64,000 nucleotides of DNA. Origin: Parvularcula oceani. Its GTDB lineage: Bacteria; Pseudomonadota; Alphaproteobacteria; Caulobacterales; Parvularculaceae. Location: positions 1 to 64,000 of the forward strand of contig NZ_JPHU01000014.1 in NCBI RefSeq assembly GCF_000733125.1, given 5' to 3'. Position 1 is the stretch's first letter; each line of letters begins with the position of its first letter. The notes under the pieces are model-generated. The model saw only the letters and a list, made by a program, of their open reading frames with translations. It was not told where the DNA came from and made no database searches. Position numbers and translations under genes: made by a program. Positions 17,782 through 26,098 of this stretch are shown here, one piece after another.

Positions 17782-18257
17782 TGGGGGCCGTCCGGTTCCT
17801 GTTCGATCCGCGCGGGCGCATCGGGCGGAGGCAGCTCTTCGTCGGGCTGTTCCTACCCTTCCTCCTGCTCGCCGCGATCGTCGACGCTTTCGACAGCGCG
17901 GCCCTGTCGCTCGCCTTCTGGCTCGCGAGCGCGTGGCCGGTCTTCGTCGCGACGCCGTGGAAGCGCATGCACGACATGGGAAGGACGGGGCGATGGAACC
18001 TCGTCTTCTACCTCTTCTACGCGATCGGCTTCGCCTTCTTCCTGAGCGAATATGTCTCCGCGGAAGGCGGCTGGGGCGCCCTGTTCGACGGCGTGCCGGC
18101 GGAGACGACCAGCCAGGACCTGACGGCCTCGGGCATGGGCGGGTTCTCGACGGTGCTCATCTTCCTGCCTATCCAGATCGCCTGGTTGTATTTCATCCCT
18201 GGCAAGCGGGGCCCGAATGACTATGGTCCCGGTTCGTTGGCCCAATTCGAAGAGTAG
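17781..18257 (+). CDS. DUF805 family inner-membrane protein (second of two)
   Basis: 158 residues, paralogous to the gene before it: FLFDPRGRIGRRQLFVGLFLPF at the start mirrors FLFNPRGRISRKGMWLGFFLP, and MKRMHDMGRTGRW-type residues (WKRMHDMGRTGRW) and IPGKRGPNDYG are kept. Four hydrophobic helices are predicted by eye. The two genes are probably a local duplication. Nine bases separate it from pdhC, so all four genes can share a transcript. Confidence 0.87.
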   Translation: MGAVRFLFDPRGRIGRRQLFVGLFLPFLLLAAIVDAFDSAALSLAFWLASAWPVFVATPWKRMHDMGRTGRWNLVFYLFYAIGFAFFLSEYVSAEGGWGALFDGVPAETTSQDLTASGMGGFSTVLIFLPIQIAWLYFIPGKRGPNDYGPGSLAQFEE

Positions 18258-18266
18258 TGACGCTGC

Positions 18267-19700
18267 ATGCCCATTCCAGTCCTGATGCCCGCCCTGTCGC
18301 CGACGATGGAGGAGGGGACGCTTGCCAAGTGGCTGGTCTCCGAGGGGGACGAGATTTCATCGGGCGACGTGATCGCCGAGATCGAGACCGACAAGGCGAC
18401 GATGGAGGTCGAGGCGGTCGAGGAGGGCACGCTCGGCAAGATCCTGATCGCCGAGGGGACCGAGGGCGTGAAGGTGAACGCGCCGATCGCCGTGATCCTC
18501 GAAGAGGGCGAAAGCGCGGACGATATCGACGAGGCGGCCCTGTCCGGCGGGCAGAGCGCGCAGCCCGAACCCAAACCCTCCGATGAAGCCAAGACCGGCA
18601 AGGGCGCCGAAGAGGAAATGGCCGCCGCCTCGGCGGGCACGCCCGACAGCGGCACGGCGTCAGGGCCGGTGACGACGGATGCGCGTTCGCAAGAGGCCGT
18701 CCGCTCCTCATACGGCTCGGGCGGCGGCAATGACGCGGCCTCCCACAGCTCCGTCGGCGGCGATAAGGCGGCGCAGGACGGCGGCCGCATCAAGGCCTCG
18801 CCGCTTGCGCGCCGCATCGCGAAGCAGGAAGGCCTCGAGCTGTCCGCGCTCAGCGGCACGGGTCCCAAGGGCCGGATCGTCAAGCGCGACATCGAGAAGG
18901 CGCTCAAGGACGGCACCGGCAAGGCCGGCGCGGCCACCGCCGACGTGCCGCCCGCGCCCTCGCCCGCCGCCGGCGTCGACGAGCGCCTCTATCCGGCGGA
19001 AAGCTACGAGGCTCTGCGCAATGACGGCATGCGCAAGACCATCGCCAAGCGCCTGACGCAGAGCTTCCAGGAGGTTCCGCACTTCCCGCTCAACGTCGAT
19101 TGCGAGCTGACGGCGCTCCTCAGCGCACGCGCCAAGCTCAACGCCGCCTCTCCGCCCAAGGGCGAGGAAGGCTTCTACAAGGTCTCGGTCAACGACTTCA
19201 TCGTGAAGGCCGCCGCGCAGGCGCTGATGGCGGTCCCGGCGGCGAACGCGACCTATACCGAGCAGGCGATCCTCCAGCACAAGCATGCTGATATCGGCGT
19301 CGCGGTGGCCATCGATGGCGGGCTGATCACGCCCATCGTCTGGAAGGCCGAGACCAAGGGCCTCAAGCAGATCGCCGAAGAGGTGCGCGATCTGGCGGGC
19401 CGCGCGCGCAACAAGAAGCTCAAGCCCGAGGAATACCAGGGCGGCACCTTCTCGGTGTCCAATCTCGGCATGTTCGGCATCACCAGCTTCTCGTCCATCG
19501 TGAACCAGCCGCAGGGCGCGATCATGTCGGTCGGCGCCGGCGAGGAGCGGGCCGTGGTCCGCGACGGCCAGATCGTGCCGCGCATGATGATGACGGTCAC
19601 GCTGACCTGCGACCACCGCGTGGTGGACGGCGCGGTCGGCGCGACCTTCCTCTCGGTCTTCAAGCAGTACATCGAAGAGCCGGCGGCGATGCTGCTCTAA
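18267..19700 (+). CDS. pdhC: Pyruvate dehydrogenase E2, dihydrolipoamide acetyltransferase
   Basis: 477 residues: lipoyl domain 1-80 (K43), a long Gly/Ser/Ala/Glu linker to about 172, the peripheral subunit-binding domain at about 174-210 ([19 protein letters not shown]), a second Ala/Pro linker, and the catalytic domain ([25 protein letters not shown]) with the active-site DHRVVDG near residue 450. It transfers acetyl groups from lipoyl to CoA and forms the complex core. E3 is not in the window. The 3' end overlaps the convergent DUF350 gene by 4 bases. Confidence 0.96.
   Translation: MPIPVLMPALSPTMEEGTLAKWLVSEGDEISSGDVIAEIETDKATMEVEAVEEGTLGKILIAEGTEGVKVNAPIAVILEEGESADDIDEAALSGGQSAQPEPKPSDEAKTGKGAEEEMAAASAGTPDSGTASGPVTTDARSQEAVRSSYGSGGGNDAASHSSVGGDKAAQDGGRIKASPLARRIAKQEGLELSALSGTGPKGRIVKRDIEKALKDGTGKAGAATADVPPAPSPAAGVDERLYPAESYEALRNDGMRKTIAKRLTQSFQEVPHFPLNVDCELTALLSARAKLNAASPPKGEEGFYKVSVNDFIVKAAAQALMAVPAANATYTEQAILQHKHADIGVAVAIDGGLITPIVWKAETKGLKQIAEEVRDLAGRARNKKLKPEEYQGGTFSVSNLGMFGITSFSSIVNQPQGAIMSVGAGEERAVVRDGQIVPRMMMTVTLTCDHRVVDGAVGATFLSVFKQYIEEPAAMLL
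18268..18549 (+). repeat. 282-bp perfect direct repeat, copy 2 (lipoyl domain of pdhC)
   Basis: Identical to the pdhB copy including third codon positions. Recombination between the copies would delete 2,431 bases, removing the rest of pdhB and both DUF805 genes. Confidence 0.95.
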
Positions 19701-20119
19701 TAGGTCAGAGACGCCGCGTTGATCAGCCCGATCACGACGTGGACGGCGCCGAGAAAGGTCGGCGCGGCGATCTCTCCCTCATGGATCCGCGTGCTGATCC
19801 GAGGAAAGACCAGGCGGAAGAGGAAGAAGGCGGCGAGCTGCACGAGGCCCGCGGCGATGCCCCAGAAGACGAATTCGAACACGGTGACGGCCTGGGCGAT
19901 GAGATGCGCCATGGGCAGGGCGAACCCCAGCAGGGCGCCCGAAAAGCTGATCGCCGCGCCATGGGTGTTCGCGCGGATGAGCTTGAGCTCTTCATGCGGC
20001 GTCACGGCCGCATAGAGCGCGGCGAAGCCCGCCGTCAGCGCCAGTCCGACGATGAAATAGACGAGAAAGGGCAGGAAGCCTGCCGCAAGGGACTCCAGTC
20101 CCACTCCGAGATCGAACAT
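19697..20119 (-). CDS. DUF350 membrane protein (YjfL-like)
   Basis: 140 residues, four hydrophobic helices. DUF350 repeats are seen around [31 protein letters not shown] split over two helices and again near [24 protein letters not shown] at the C-terminus. E. coli YjfL is the named relative; function unknown. It follows the DUF2491 gene by 15 bases and belongs to the channel-DUF2491-DUF350 operon. A GGAGAAGGA ribosome site precedes the ATG. Confidence 0.88.
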   Translation of the reverse strand: MFDLGVGLESLAAGFLPFLVYFIVGLALTAGFAALYAAVTPHEELKLIRANTHGAAISFSGALLGFALPMAHLIAQAVTVFEFVFWGIAAGLVQLAAFFLFRLVFPRISTRIHEGEIAAPTFLGAVHVVIGLINAASLTY

Positions 20120-20134
20120 TCCTTCTCCACCCTC

Positions 20135-20779
20135 CTAGATCGTCACCTGATGGGGCCGCAGCCCCGTGCCGAGCATGCGCTCGAAGGTCGCCTCGCGCCC
20201 CTGTCCCATGACGAGGGCGAGAAGCAGAAGTTCTCCCTGCGGCGCTTCGCGGCCATAGACCATGCATTCCTGCACGATCTCGCGGCCCTCCGTCATGTCG
20301 GCGCGCTCATAGACGGTCTCGACGAAGCGCACGGGCGGCTGGGTCCGGTCGTCGCCTTCATACCAGAGGCGGTCGAAGCGCTCGCCGCCATGTTCGATCT
20401 CGGGCCGGGAGAGGCGGTCGATCCAGTCGCCGATGCGCCCGTCCTGCGGCAGGTGCTCCGAGCCTGCGGGTACGTAGAAGGACCATTCCTCCGCATCGCC
20501 GCCATCCTTGCTGCCCGTGATCGCCTGGAGCATCCGGTCCTCGTCGTCATAGAAGCGGTGCAGCCAGGAAGTGCCGGTCTCGTCCGCCATCTCGACGAGG
20601 CCCTGCCCCGTGATGACGAGGTCGGGCGACACGCTCTCGCCGAGCGCCGCCTCCATGGCTTCCAGCATGGACGCATCGAGGCGCAGCGCCCGGCCGAGCG
20701 TCGCCTCGCCCACCTGTGGCAGGGCCTTCGGCTTCGGCGGCTCGCCGCCGAGGCTCCTGAAGAGCTTGGAGAGGACCAT
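20135..20779 (-). CDS. DUF2491 family protein (YjfK-like)
   Basis: 214 residues, soluble, no signal peptide. Matches the YjfK/DUF2491 family: SLGGEPPKPKALPQVGEATLGR at the start, WLHRFYDDEDRMLQ, WSFYVPAGSEHLPQDG and RFVETVYERADMTEGREIVQ. Function unknown; the family travels with DUF350, PspA-like and DUF2170 proteins. The ATG overlaps the stop of the upstream channel gene in TGATG, which implies coupled translation. Confidence 0.87.
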   Translation of the reverse strand: MVLSKLFRSLGGEPPKPKALPQVGEATLGRALRLDASMLEAMEAALGESVSPDLVITGQGLVEMADETGTSWLHRFYDDEDRMLQAITGSKDGGDAEEWSFYVPAGSEHLPQDGRIGDWIDRLSRPEIEHGGERFDRLWYEGDDRTQPPVRFVETVYERADMTEGREIVQECMVYGREAPQGELLLLALVMGQGREATFERMLGTGLRPHQVTI

Positions 20780-21789
20780 CAGGCGATCCTCTTCCTGGCG
20801 ACGTAGAACACCGTGTCCTCGGGCCTGATCGATTCGTCCCCGCCCATGCAGAGGATCGGCGCCTCGCCCCTGCGGCTGATGGCGAGGAGGGTGGCCCGCT
20901 GCGCCCGCAAATGCTCCTGCGCCGCGCCGACCGAGCAGGGGGCGCCGAGCGCCTCGCCCGGGGCGGAGTAGAGCGAGCCCGCCTCGTCGGTCGCAGAAAC
21001 GAGCGCGCTGAGGACGGAGGACGCGCCGGGGTCCCGCGTGGCCCGGACCACCAGGTCCTCTGCCGGCGAGAAGACGGTCTCGAGCCGGGGGCAGTGGTGG
21101 CGGGCGAGGGCGGCGGTCTCGGCATCGTCGAAATAGGCGACCGCATGCGCTTCTGGGTTCAGGCTCGCCACGGCGAGGCAGGCGGCGAGGGTGACGTCGT
21201 CGTCCTCGGCATAGACGAGCACCCGTTCCGCGCCCTCGATGCCGGCCCTGCGCAGAGCGGCAGCATCCGCGAGGCGCTGCGTACGGACCATGCGCACGTC
21301 TTCGAGCGGCTTCGCCTCGCGGGCGGTGACGAGCACGATATCGGCCTCGTCCGTGCCGCCGGCGCGGCCGTCATCGGCACGCAGCTCGGCGATCAGGCGT
21401 TCGGTCCGCCCTTCCTCATGGCCGACCAGGATGGTGTGGCCCCTGAGCTTCGTATAGTCGCCATATCCTTCCACGCGTCTCCTCCATGCCGCGCTGACCG
21501 CGCCCAGAACCTTGGCGAGCACCGTGGTGAACAGCGCGATGCCCCCGACCATCAGCCACACGGCCGCGAACCAGCGCCCGGCCTCGCTGACCGGCGACAG
21601 GTCACCATAACCGACCGTCGTCACCGTCGTCAGGTAGTAGTAGCCGAAGGCCTCGCCCGTCAGCGCCTCTTCGCCAAGCAGGACGAGCCCGATCCAGGTG
21701 ACGGCGATGTGCAGGACAGCGGCGAGCGCGATGACCCACCATTTCGCTTCGATGGTCGCGATCACCAGGCGGCGCAGAATGATCGGCAC
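20779..21789 (-). CDS. Two-helix potassium channel with C-terminal TrkA-N (RCK) domain
   Basis: 336 residues. Two membrane helices flank a pore loop with the K+-selectivity filter TVTTVGYGDLSP (about residues 54-65). After the second helix comes an RCK/TrkA-N domain (GHTILVGHEEGRTERLIAEL), although the nucleotide motif is degenerate (GHEEGRT rather than GxGxxG), and a C-terminal TrkA-C-like part. First gene of a three-gene operon with DUF2491 and DUF350, divergent from DUF2170-pspA. Such channels are known companions of the YjfIJKL set, where they are thought to report on membrane state (inference). Confidence 0.88.
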   Translation of the reverse strand: MPIILRRLVIATIEAKWWVIALAAVLHIAVTWIGLVLLGEEALTGEAFGYYYLTTVTTVGYGDLSPVSEAGRWFAAVWLMVGGIALFTTVLAKVLGAVSAAWRRRVEGYGDYTKLRGHTILVGHEEGRTERLIAELRADDGRAGGTDEADIVLVTAREAKPLEDVRMVRTQRLADAAALRRAGIEGAERVLVYAEDDDVTLAACLAVASLNPEAHAVAYFDDAETAALARHHCPRLETVFSPAEDLVVRATRDPGASSVLSALVSATDEAGSLYSAPGEALGAPCSVGAAQEHLRAQRATLLAISRRGEAPILCMGGDESIRPEDTVFYVARKRIA

Positions 21790-21884
21790 GCCTCGTCCCC
21801 TCCGGCAGTTCCCGGACCCGTGCTAGCCTTGACACCCTGTCACATCAACAACAGGTGATAGCCGACATCCAAGGGAGGCGCGCG

Positions 21885-22301
21885 ATGGCGGAAGCGTGGA
21901 CGGTGGCGGCGCTGCGGGAGCAGCTGCCGAGCGCGATGGAGGGCGAAATCACGCTCTCGGGGGAGGGGGAGACGCTGATCGTCACCTTTCCCGATGCGGG
22001 TGGGCTGAACGTCGCCATGACCGTGTCGGGCGAGCAGATCCTCGCCTCGACCCTGCTCTGGCCGCGCGACGAGCAGGACGAACCGCACCGCTTCGAGGAG
22101 CATGCGCTGCGCATCCACAAGCTCCTGCCGCTTTCGACCTTCGGCATCACGACGCTGGGCGGGCGCGACTGGTACGAGCTGTTCGGCGCGCTCTCCGCGC
22201 GTTCGACGCTGGATGACGTGGTGCGCGAGCTTCGCTTCCTCGCCACCAATGCCGTAGACATGGCCGAGGCGCGCGGCGATGCCGGCGCGGGACAGGAGTA
22301 G
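21885..22301 (+). CDS. DUF2170 family protein (YjfI-like)
   Basis: 138 residues, acidic and soluble. It matches YjfI/DUF2170: GETLIVTFPDAGGLNVAMTV, EEHALRIHKLLPLSTFGI and DWYELFGALSARSTLDDVV. Function unknown; in E. coli the homologue is the first gene of yjfIJKLM. The ATG follows GGAGG; a longer frame starting ten codons upstream has no ribosome site. It is divergent from the channel operon with 95 bases between starts and is four bases from the pspA-like gene. Confidence 0.87.
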   Translation: MAEAWTVAALREQLPSAMEGEITLSGEGETLIVTFPDAGGLNVAMTVSGEQILASTLLWPRDEQDEPHRFEEHALRIHKLLPLSTFGITTLGGRDWYELFGALSARSTLDDVVRELRFLATNAVDMAEARGDAGAGQE

Positions 22302-22305
22302 TTCG

Positions 22306-23007
22306 ATGGGTTTCCTCTCAAAGCTCTTCACCGGCGCCCGCGGCGCGATCAACGAAGCGGGCGAGGCCGCCGTCGACAAGAACGCGCTGCGGATCCTCGA
22401 CCAGGAACTGCGAGACGCCGAGACCGCCAATGGCCGCGCCAAGGACAGCCTCGCGACCATCATGGGCAAGAAGAAGGTCGCCGAGCAGAAGCTCGACGGT
22501 CTGCAGGCGGACTATGAGCGCCGCATGGGACAGGTCCGCGCCGCGCTTGACAAGGGCGACGAGGCGCTCGCCCGCGACGTCGCCGCCGCCGTCAAGCAGA
22601 TCGAGGAGCAGGGGCGGACCGAGCGCGAGGTGATCGACAATTACGAGGCCACCTGCAACGACCTGCGCTCGGCCATCCGCGAGAACGACCGCAAGATCGA
22701 GGCGCTCAAGCGCGAAGTCGAAACGGTGCGCGCGAACGATGCCCTCGTGAAGGCGCAGTCCGCCGTCGCCAACTCCCATGCGGGCTCGAACTCCTCGCTC
22801 GGCAGCGCGGCGGAAAGCCTTCAGCGCATCAAGGAGCGCCAGGCCGCGACCCGCGCCCGCCTCGAAGCGGCGAACGAGATCGCGGAGGATGGCGGCGACC
22901 TCGACAGCCGGCTCAAGGCCGCGGGCATCACCGACCAGTCGACGGATACGGACGATATCCTGGCGCTCGCCCGCGCCGGCGAGCCCAAGAAGCTCGGGTC
23001 GAGCTGA
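22306..23007 (+). CDS. PspA/IM30 family membrane-stress protein (YjfJ-like)
   Basis: 233 residues, almost entirely alpha-helical coiled coil from about residue 25 to 200, starting MGFLSKLFTGARGA with the amphipathic helix typical of PspA/Vipp1. These ESCRT-III-related proteins bind stressed inner membranes and form rods or scaffolds. There is no pspF/pspBC next to it; instead the partners are the YjfIKL proteins and a K+ channel. AGGAG precedes the ATG. A hairpin follows the stop. Confidence 0.92.
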   Translation: MGFLSKLFTGARGAINEAGEAAVDKNALRILDQELRDAETANGRAKDSLATIMGKKKVAEQKLDGLQADYERRMGQVRAALDKGDEALARDVAAAVKQIEEQGRTEREVIDNYEATCNDLRSAIRENDRKIEALKREVETVRANDALVKAQSAVANSHAGSNSSLGSAAESLQRIKERQAATRARLEAANEIAEDGGDLDSRLKAAGITDQSTDTDDILALARAGEPKKLGSS

Positions 23008-23019
23008 TCCCGGAACGAA

Positions 23020-23047
23020 GAAAGGCCCCGCCGAAGCGGAGCCTTTC
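23020..23047. terminator. Stem-loop between convergent pspA-like and VPLPA-CTERM genes
   Basis: A 12-bp stem with one mismatch (GAAAGGC...GCCTTTC outside, tetraloop CGAA) follows the pspA-like stop by 12 bases and the opposing stop by 24. There is no long T-run on either side. Confidence 0.65.
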
Positions 23048-23071
23048 CCTCCTCCGGCCCCCCTCGGAGGT

Positions 23072-23752
23072 CTAGCGGCGGCGCAGCCTGCGCGCGCCCG
23101 CGCCGCCGATCAGGCCCGTCAGCATCAGCGCGGCTGCGCCGGGCACCGGGACGGGGTTGAGGTCGTCGAACAGAAGCTTGTCGCTGAGCTCTCCGTCCGC
23201 GCCGACCGACTGGAACCGCAGAGCGGCGCGGATCTCGCCGGAGAACAGCGCCGTGCTGAAGGCTTGCATCAGCATGTCGGCATCGGCCGTCGTCGCCAGG
23301 AGGACGCTCATCGTGGCCGACTGGCCTTCCGGCAGCGCGCCCTTGGCGTTGCCGCCGGCGAAGTTCTTGTTGTCGGCGAAGGCGAGGTCGAACGAGCCGA
23401 AGGGCGGCAGGCTCGCATCGACGATCAGCGTGTCGAGATAGCCCGTGGTCGTGAAGCTCTCATCGACATAGCTGGCGCCGCCCGGAAGATCGAAGGCGAA
23501 GCCCGTCAGCTGCCCTTCCATCGCGCCGAGGCCGAAATCCGTCTCGTCCGTCGTGTTGTCGACGGTGACGGTCAGGCGGACCTCCCCGTCCTCGTTCTCG
23601 AACCCCATCGTCACCTCCGCGGAGGCGCCGGTCGCCGTTTCGTTCGAGCTCAGGCTGCTTTCGCCGAAATCGAGCGTCAGCACGCCTGCGGATGCGGCAG
23701 GCGCAATGAGCAGTGTGGCGGCGCTCAGGCCGGCTAACAGGTATCTCTTCAT
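23072..23752 (-). CDS. Secreted protein with VPLPA/PEP-CTERM-type sorting tail
   Basis: 226 residues. Signal peptide MKRYLLAGLSAATLLIAPA then ASAG; a beta-rich middle rich in Asp, Gly and Thr; and a C-terminal tail NPVPVPGAAALMLTGL with GGAGARRLRRR, that is a Pro-containing motif, one membrane helix and an Arg cluster, as processed by exosortases. It probably reaches the cell surface or matrix. It interrupts the stress cluster on the opposite strand. Ligand or role unknown. Confidence 0.82.
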   Translation of the reverse strand: MKRYLLAGLSAATLLIAPAASAGVLTLDFGESSLSSNETATGASAEVTMGFENEDGEVRLTVTVDNTTDETDFGLGAMEGQLTGFAFDLPGGASYVDESFTTTGYLDTLIVDASLPPFGSFDLAFADNKNFAGGNAKGALPEGQSATMSVLLATTADADMLMQAFSTALFSGEIRAALRFQSVGADGELSDKLLFDDLNPVPVPGAAALMLTGLIGGAGARRLRRR

Positions 23753-23899
23753 TCTCGCCCCTCATTTCCATTGGCTATGGCGGCCCCCCGGGACCGTCGC
23801 ACCGGGGCGTTGCAAGTCTTAAGCCAATCTTTACCTGCCGCCCCGGCTTTCCGCGCGCAGCCCGCTCTGGCAATCAGGTTTCGCGACGAGCGGAGCGGC

Positions 23900-25054
23900 A
23901 TGATGGAGCGGATAACTCTTCCCGAACGGTCCGATTGGCGGGAGCGGGCCGACGCCGTGGGGTTCATCCACCACACATTCTCGGGCGCGCCCTATTGGGA
24001 GGATGCCGCGGCCTATGCCTTCTCCCTGCGCGAGATCGAGGAGGATCTCGAAGACCCGGCCGAACGCCTCCACGCCATGTGCCTCGAAGTGGTCGATCAT
24101 GCCGTCTCGACGCCCTCCGTCATGGACCGGCTCGCCATCCCCGAGCGCTTCCACGACTGGATCAGGCAGAGCTGGCAGGACCGGGCGCCGCATCTCTATG
24201 GCCGGTTCGACTTCCGCTATGACGGCGAGGGACCCGCGAAGCTCTACGAATACAATGCCGATACCCCGACCTCGGTCTTCGAGGCTGCGGCCTTTCAGTG
24301 GATGTGGCTCGAGGACAGGCTGGCCCGCGGCGATGTGCCGGAGGGCACGGACCAGTTCACGAGCCTGCACGAGGCGCTCGTCGCGCGTTGGGACGCGGTG
24401 GCGGACCGGGGGCGGCTCCTGCACTTCCTCTCGGTGGATGACGGCTTCGAGGACCGCGCGACGACGCTCTATCTCGAGGACACGGCGCGGCAGGCGGGCT
24501 TCGATACCCGCTACACCGACATCCGCGAGGTCGGCGTCGATCTGGCGGGCCGCTATGCGGATGAGGGCAGCCTGCTGATCGAGCAGGCCTTCAAGCTCTA
24601 TCCTTGGGAGTTCATGCACCGCGAACCCTTCGGCGCGGACCTCCCGGACAGCGACACGCAATGGATCGAGCCGCCCTGGAAAGCGATCCTCTCCAATAAG
24701 GGCCTGCTCGCTCTCTTGTGGGAAGGCTGGCCGGACCACGAGAACCTGCTGCCCGCCTATTTCGGCGCCGAGCACGAGGCCCTTGGCGATCCTTACGTGC
24801 GAAAGCCGCTCTATGGTCGGGAAGGCGCGGATATCTCGGTGATCGGCGAAGGGATCAGCGCGCCTTCCCAGGGCTACGGCAAGGAGGGCTGGGTCTGCCA
24901 GGCCTATGCGCCCTTGCCCGATTTCGGCGGCCACCGCCCCGTCCTCGGCGTCTGGGTCGTCGGCGATGCGCCCTGCGCGCTCGGCATCCGGGAAGGCGGG
25001 GCGATCACCGACGATGAGGCGATGTTCCTGCCCCATGTGATCACGCCCGCGTGA
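23900..25054 (+). CDS. ATP-grasp ligase of the glutathionylspermidine synthase family (YjfC-like)
   Basis: 384 residues matching the C-terminal synthetase half of glutathionylspermidine synthase: YDGEGPAKLYEYNADTPT, WMWLED, LLIEQAFKLYPWEFM, EPPWKAILSNKGLLALLW and the late FGGHRPVLGVWVVGD block. There is no amidase half, as in E. coli YjfC and YgiC, so it is expected to join a peptide or amine to a carboxylate using ATP; the product is not known. The start is one of two adjacent ATG codons after CGGAGCGG. It completes the YjfIJKL-YjfC gene set of this region. Confidence 0.88.
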   Translation: MMERITLPERSDWRERADAVGFIHHTFSGAPYWEDAAAYAFSLREIEEDLEDPAERLHAMCLEVVDHAVSTPSVMDRLAIPERFHDWIRQSWQDRAPHLYGRFDFRYDGEGPAKLYEYNADTPTSVFEAAAFQWMWLEDRLARGDVPEGTDQFTSLHEALVARWDAVADRGRLLHFLSVDDGFEDRATTLYLEDTARQAGFDTRYTDIREVGVDLAGRYADEGSLLIEQAFKLYPWEFMHREPFGADLPDSDTQWIEPPWKAILSNKGLLALLWEGWPDHENLLPAYFGAEHEALGDPYVRKPLYGREGADISVIGEGISAPSQGYGKEGWVCQAYAPLPDFGGHRPVLGVWVVGDAPCALGIREGGAITDDEAMFLPHVITPA

Positions 25055-25197
25055 AGGCTCCGACAGGCTTCTGAAACAATCCGTCGCATTAGGCCGTGTA
25101 CGGTCACACTGGCGCGACCCGCTCTTCCGAAACCGGCGATGCGGGCCATTTCCGTGGCCGCAATGCAACAGCGGGGCGCCAGCGGGGCGAGGGCGTT

Positions 25198-25224
25198 GGA
25201 ACGCCCACCCCCCTTCGGCCCGTT
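25198..25224 (+). promoter_or_regulatory. Possible EcfG-type promoter before the outer-membrane protein gene
   Basis: GGAAC and CGTT are separated by 18 bases, one more than the usual 16-17 for the alphaproteobacterial general-stress sigma factor. The predicted transcript would start about 30 bases before the ATG. Confidence 0.3.
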
Positions 25225-25260
25225 AGAGCAGCGTTCGTTCGTACACGAGGATATTAATAC

Positions 25261-25974
25261 ATGAGTAAGATCAAATTCTTCGCCGCTGCTTCCGCCGCCG
25301 CGCTCATCGGCGCCGGCACTGCCTCCGCGCAGCAGCTCGAGCCCTATCAGGACGAAGCGTCCGGCTTCTATCTGGGCGGCGGCTACAGCTATGTGGACAT
25401 CGAGACCGACAGCGACGACGCCAGCTTCGACGATGTCGGCGACGGGACGAGCGCGCTGACGGTCCGGGGCGGCTATCAGTTCACGCCGGTCTTCAGCTTC
25501 GAGGTCGACGGCACCTTCGGCGTCAGCGATGGCGGCTTCGACCTGAACTCCGACGAGATCGACCTGCGCGAATTCGACCAGATCGACGACAACGCCGATG
25601 CCGACGATCTGGGCCAGGTCCTCGCGGGCGACGGTGAAATCGGTCTCGACTATCTCGTCGGCGCCTATGTGCGCGCTGGTTTCCCGGTCAATGAGCGCTT
25701 CAACGTCTCCGGCCGCGTCGGCTACGCCCTGGCCGAGGTCGACAACACCTTCTCGGTCAGCCGCCAACTGCCCGACGGCAGCAACCAGACGCTGTCCACG
25801 ACCCGCGGCGGCTCGGATGACGGTTTCGCCTTCGGCGGTTCCGCCCGCTTCAACCTCTCCGAGGTGAGCGCCATCCGCGCTGACTACACCCGCTATAATT
25901 TCGGCGAGGCGAATGCCGACATGTTCACGCTGACCTATCAGCACACCTTCGGCGGTCCGGGCCTCGGCTACTAA
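25261..25974 (+). CDS. Outer-membrane beta-barrel protein (OmpA/OprF N-domain-like porin family)
   Basis: 237 residues. Signal peptide (FAAASAAALIGAGTASAQ) is followed by alternating beta strands: GFYLGGGYSYVDIET, LTVRGGYQFTPVFSFEVDG, YVRAGFPVNERFNVSGRVGY and FGGSARFNLSEVSAIRADY. It is a small eight-strand-type barrel without an OmpA peptidoglycan domain. The C-terminus ends GLGY rather than Phe, less canonical for BAM recognition. ATG after GAGG in an AT-rich leader. Monocistronic, with its own terminator. Confidence 0.85.
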   Translation: MSKIKFFAAASAAALIGAGTASAQQLEPYQDEASGFYLGGGYSYVDIETDSDDASFDDVGDGTSALTVRGGYQFTPVFSFEVDGTFGVSDGGFDLNSDEIDLREFDQIDDNADADDLGQVLAGDGEIGLDYLVGAYVRAGFPVNERFNVSGRVGYALAEVDNTFSVSRQLPDGSNQTLSTTRGGSDDGFAFGGSARFNLSEVSAIRADYTRYNFGEANADMFTLTYQHTFGGPGLGY

Positions 25975-25997
25975 GACGGACCGGCGGCTCGCCCGAG

Positions 25998-26029
25998 GCG
26001 GCCCGTCCCTTTCGGGGCGGGCCGCTTTT
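25998..26029 (+). terminator. Rho-independent terminator of the outer-membrane protein gene
   Basis: A 12-bp GC-rich stem (one G-T pair) with loop TTTC, ending in TTTT. It lies 23 bases after the stop. Confidence 0.88.
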
Positions 26030-26098
26030 GCGTATGTTGCGGCCCGTCCAGATTGAAAGAGCTTTGACCGGTCCGGTCATTTGCGACTATCGCCCGAT

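Noticed and set aside
21829-21834. TTGACA -35 box for the DUF2170-pspA operon
   Set aside because: The hexamer is perfect but no acceptable -10 lies 16-18 bases downstream on that strand.
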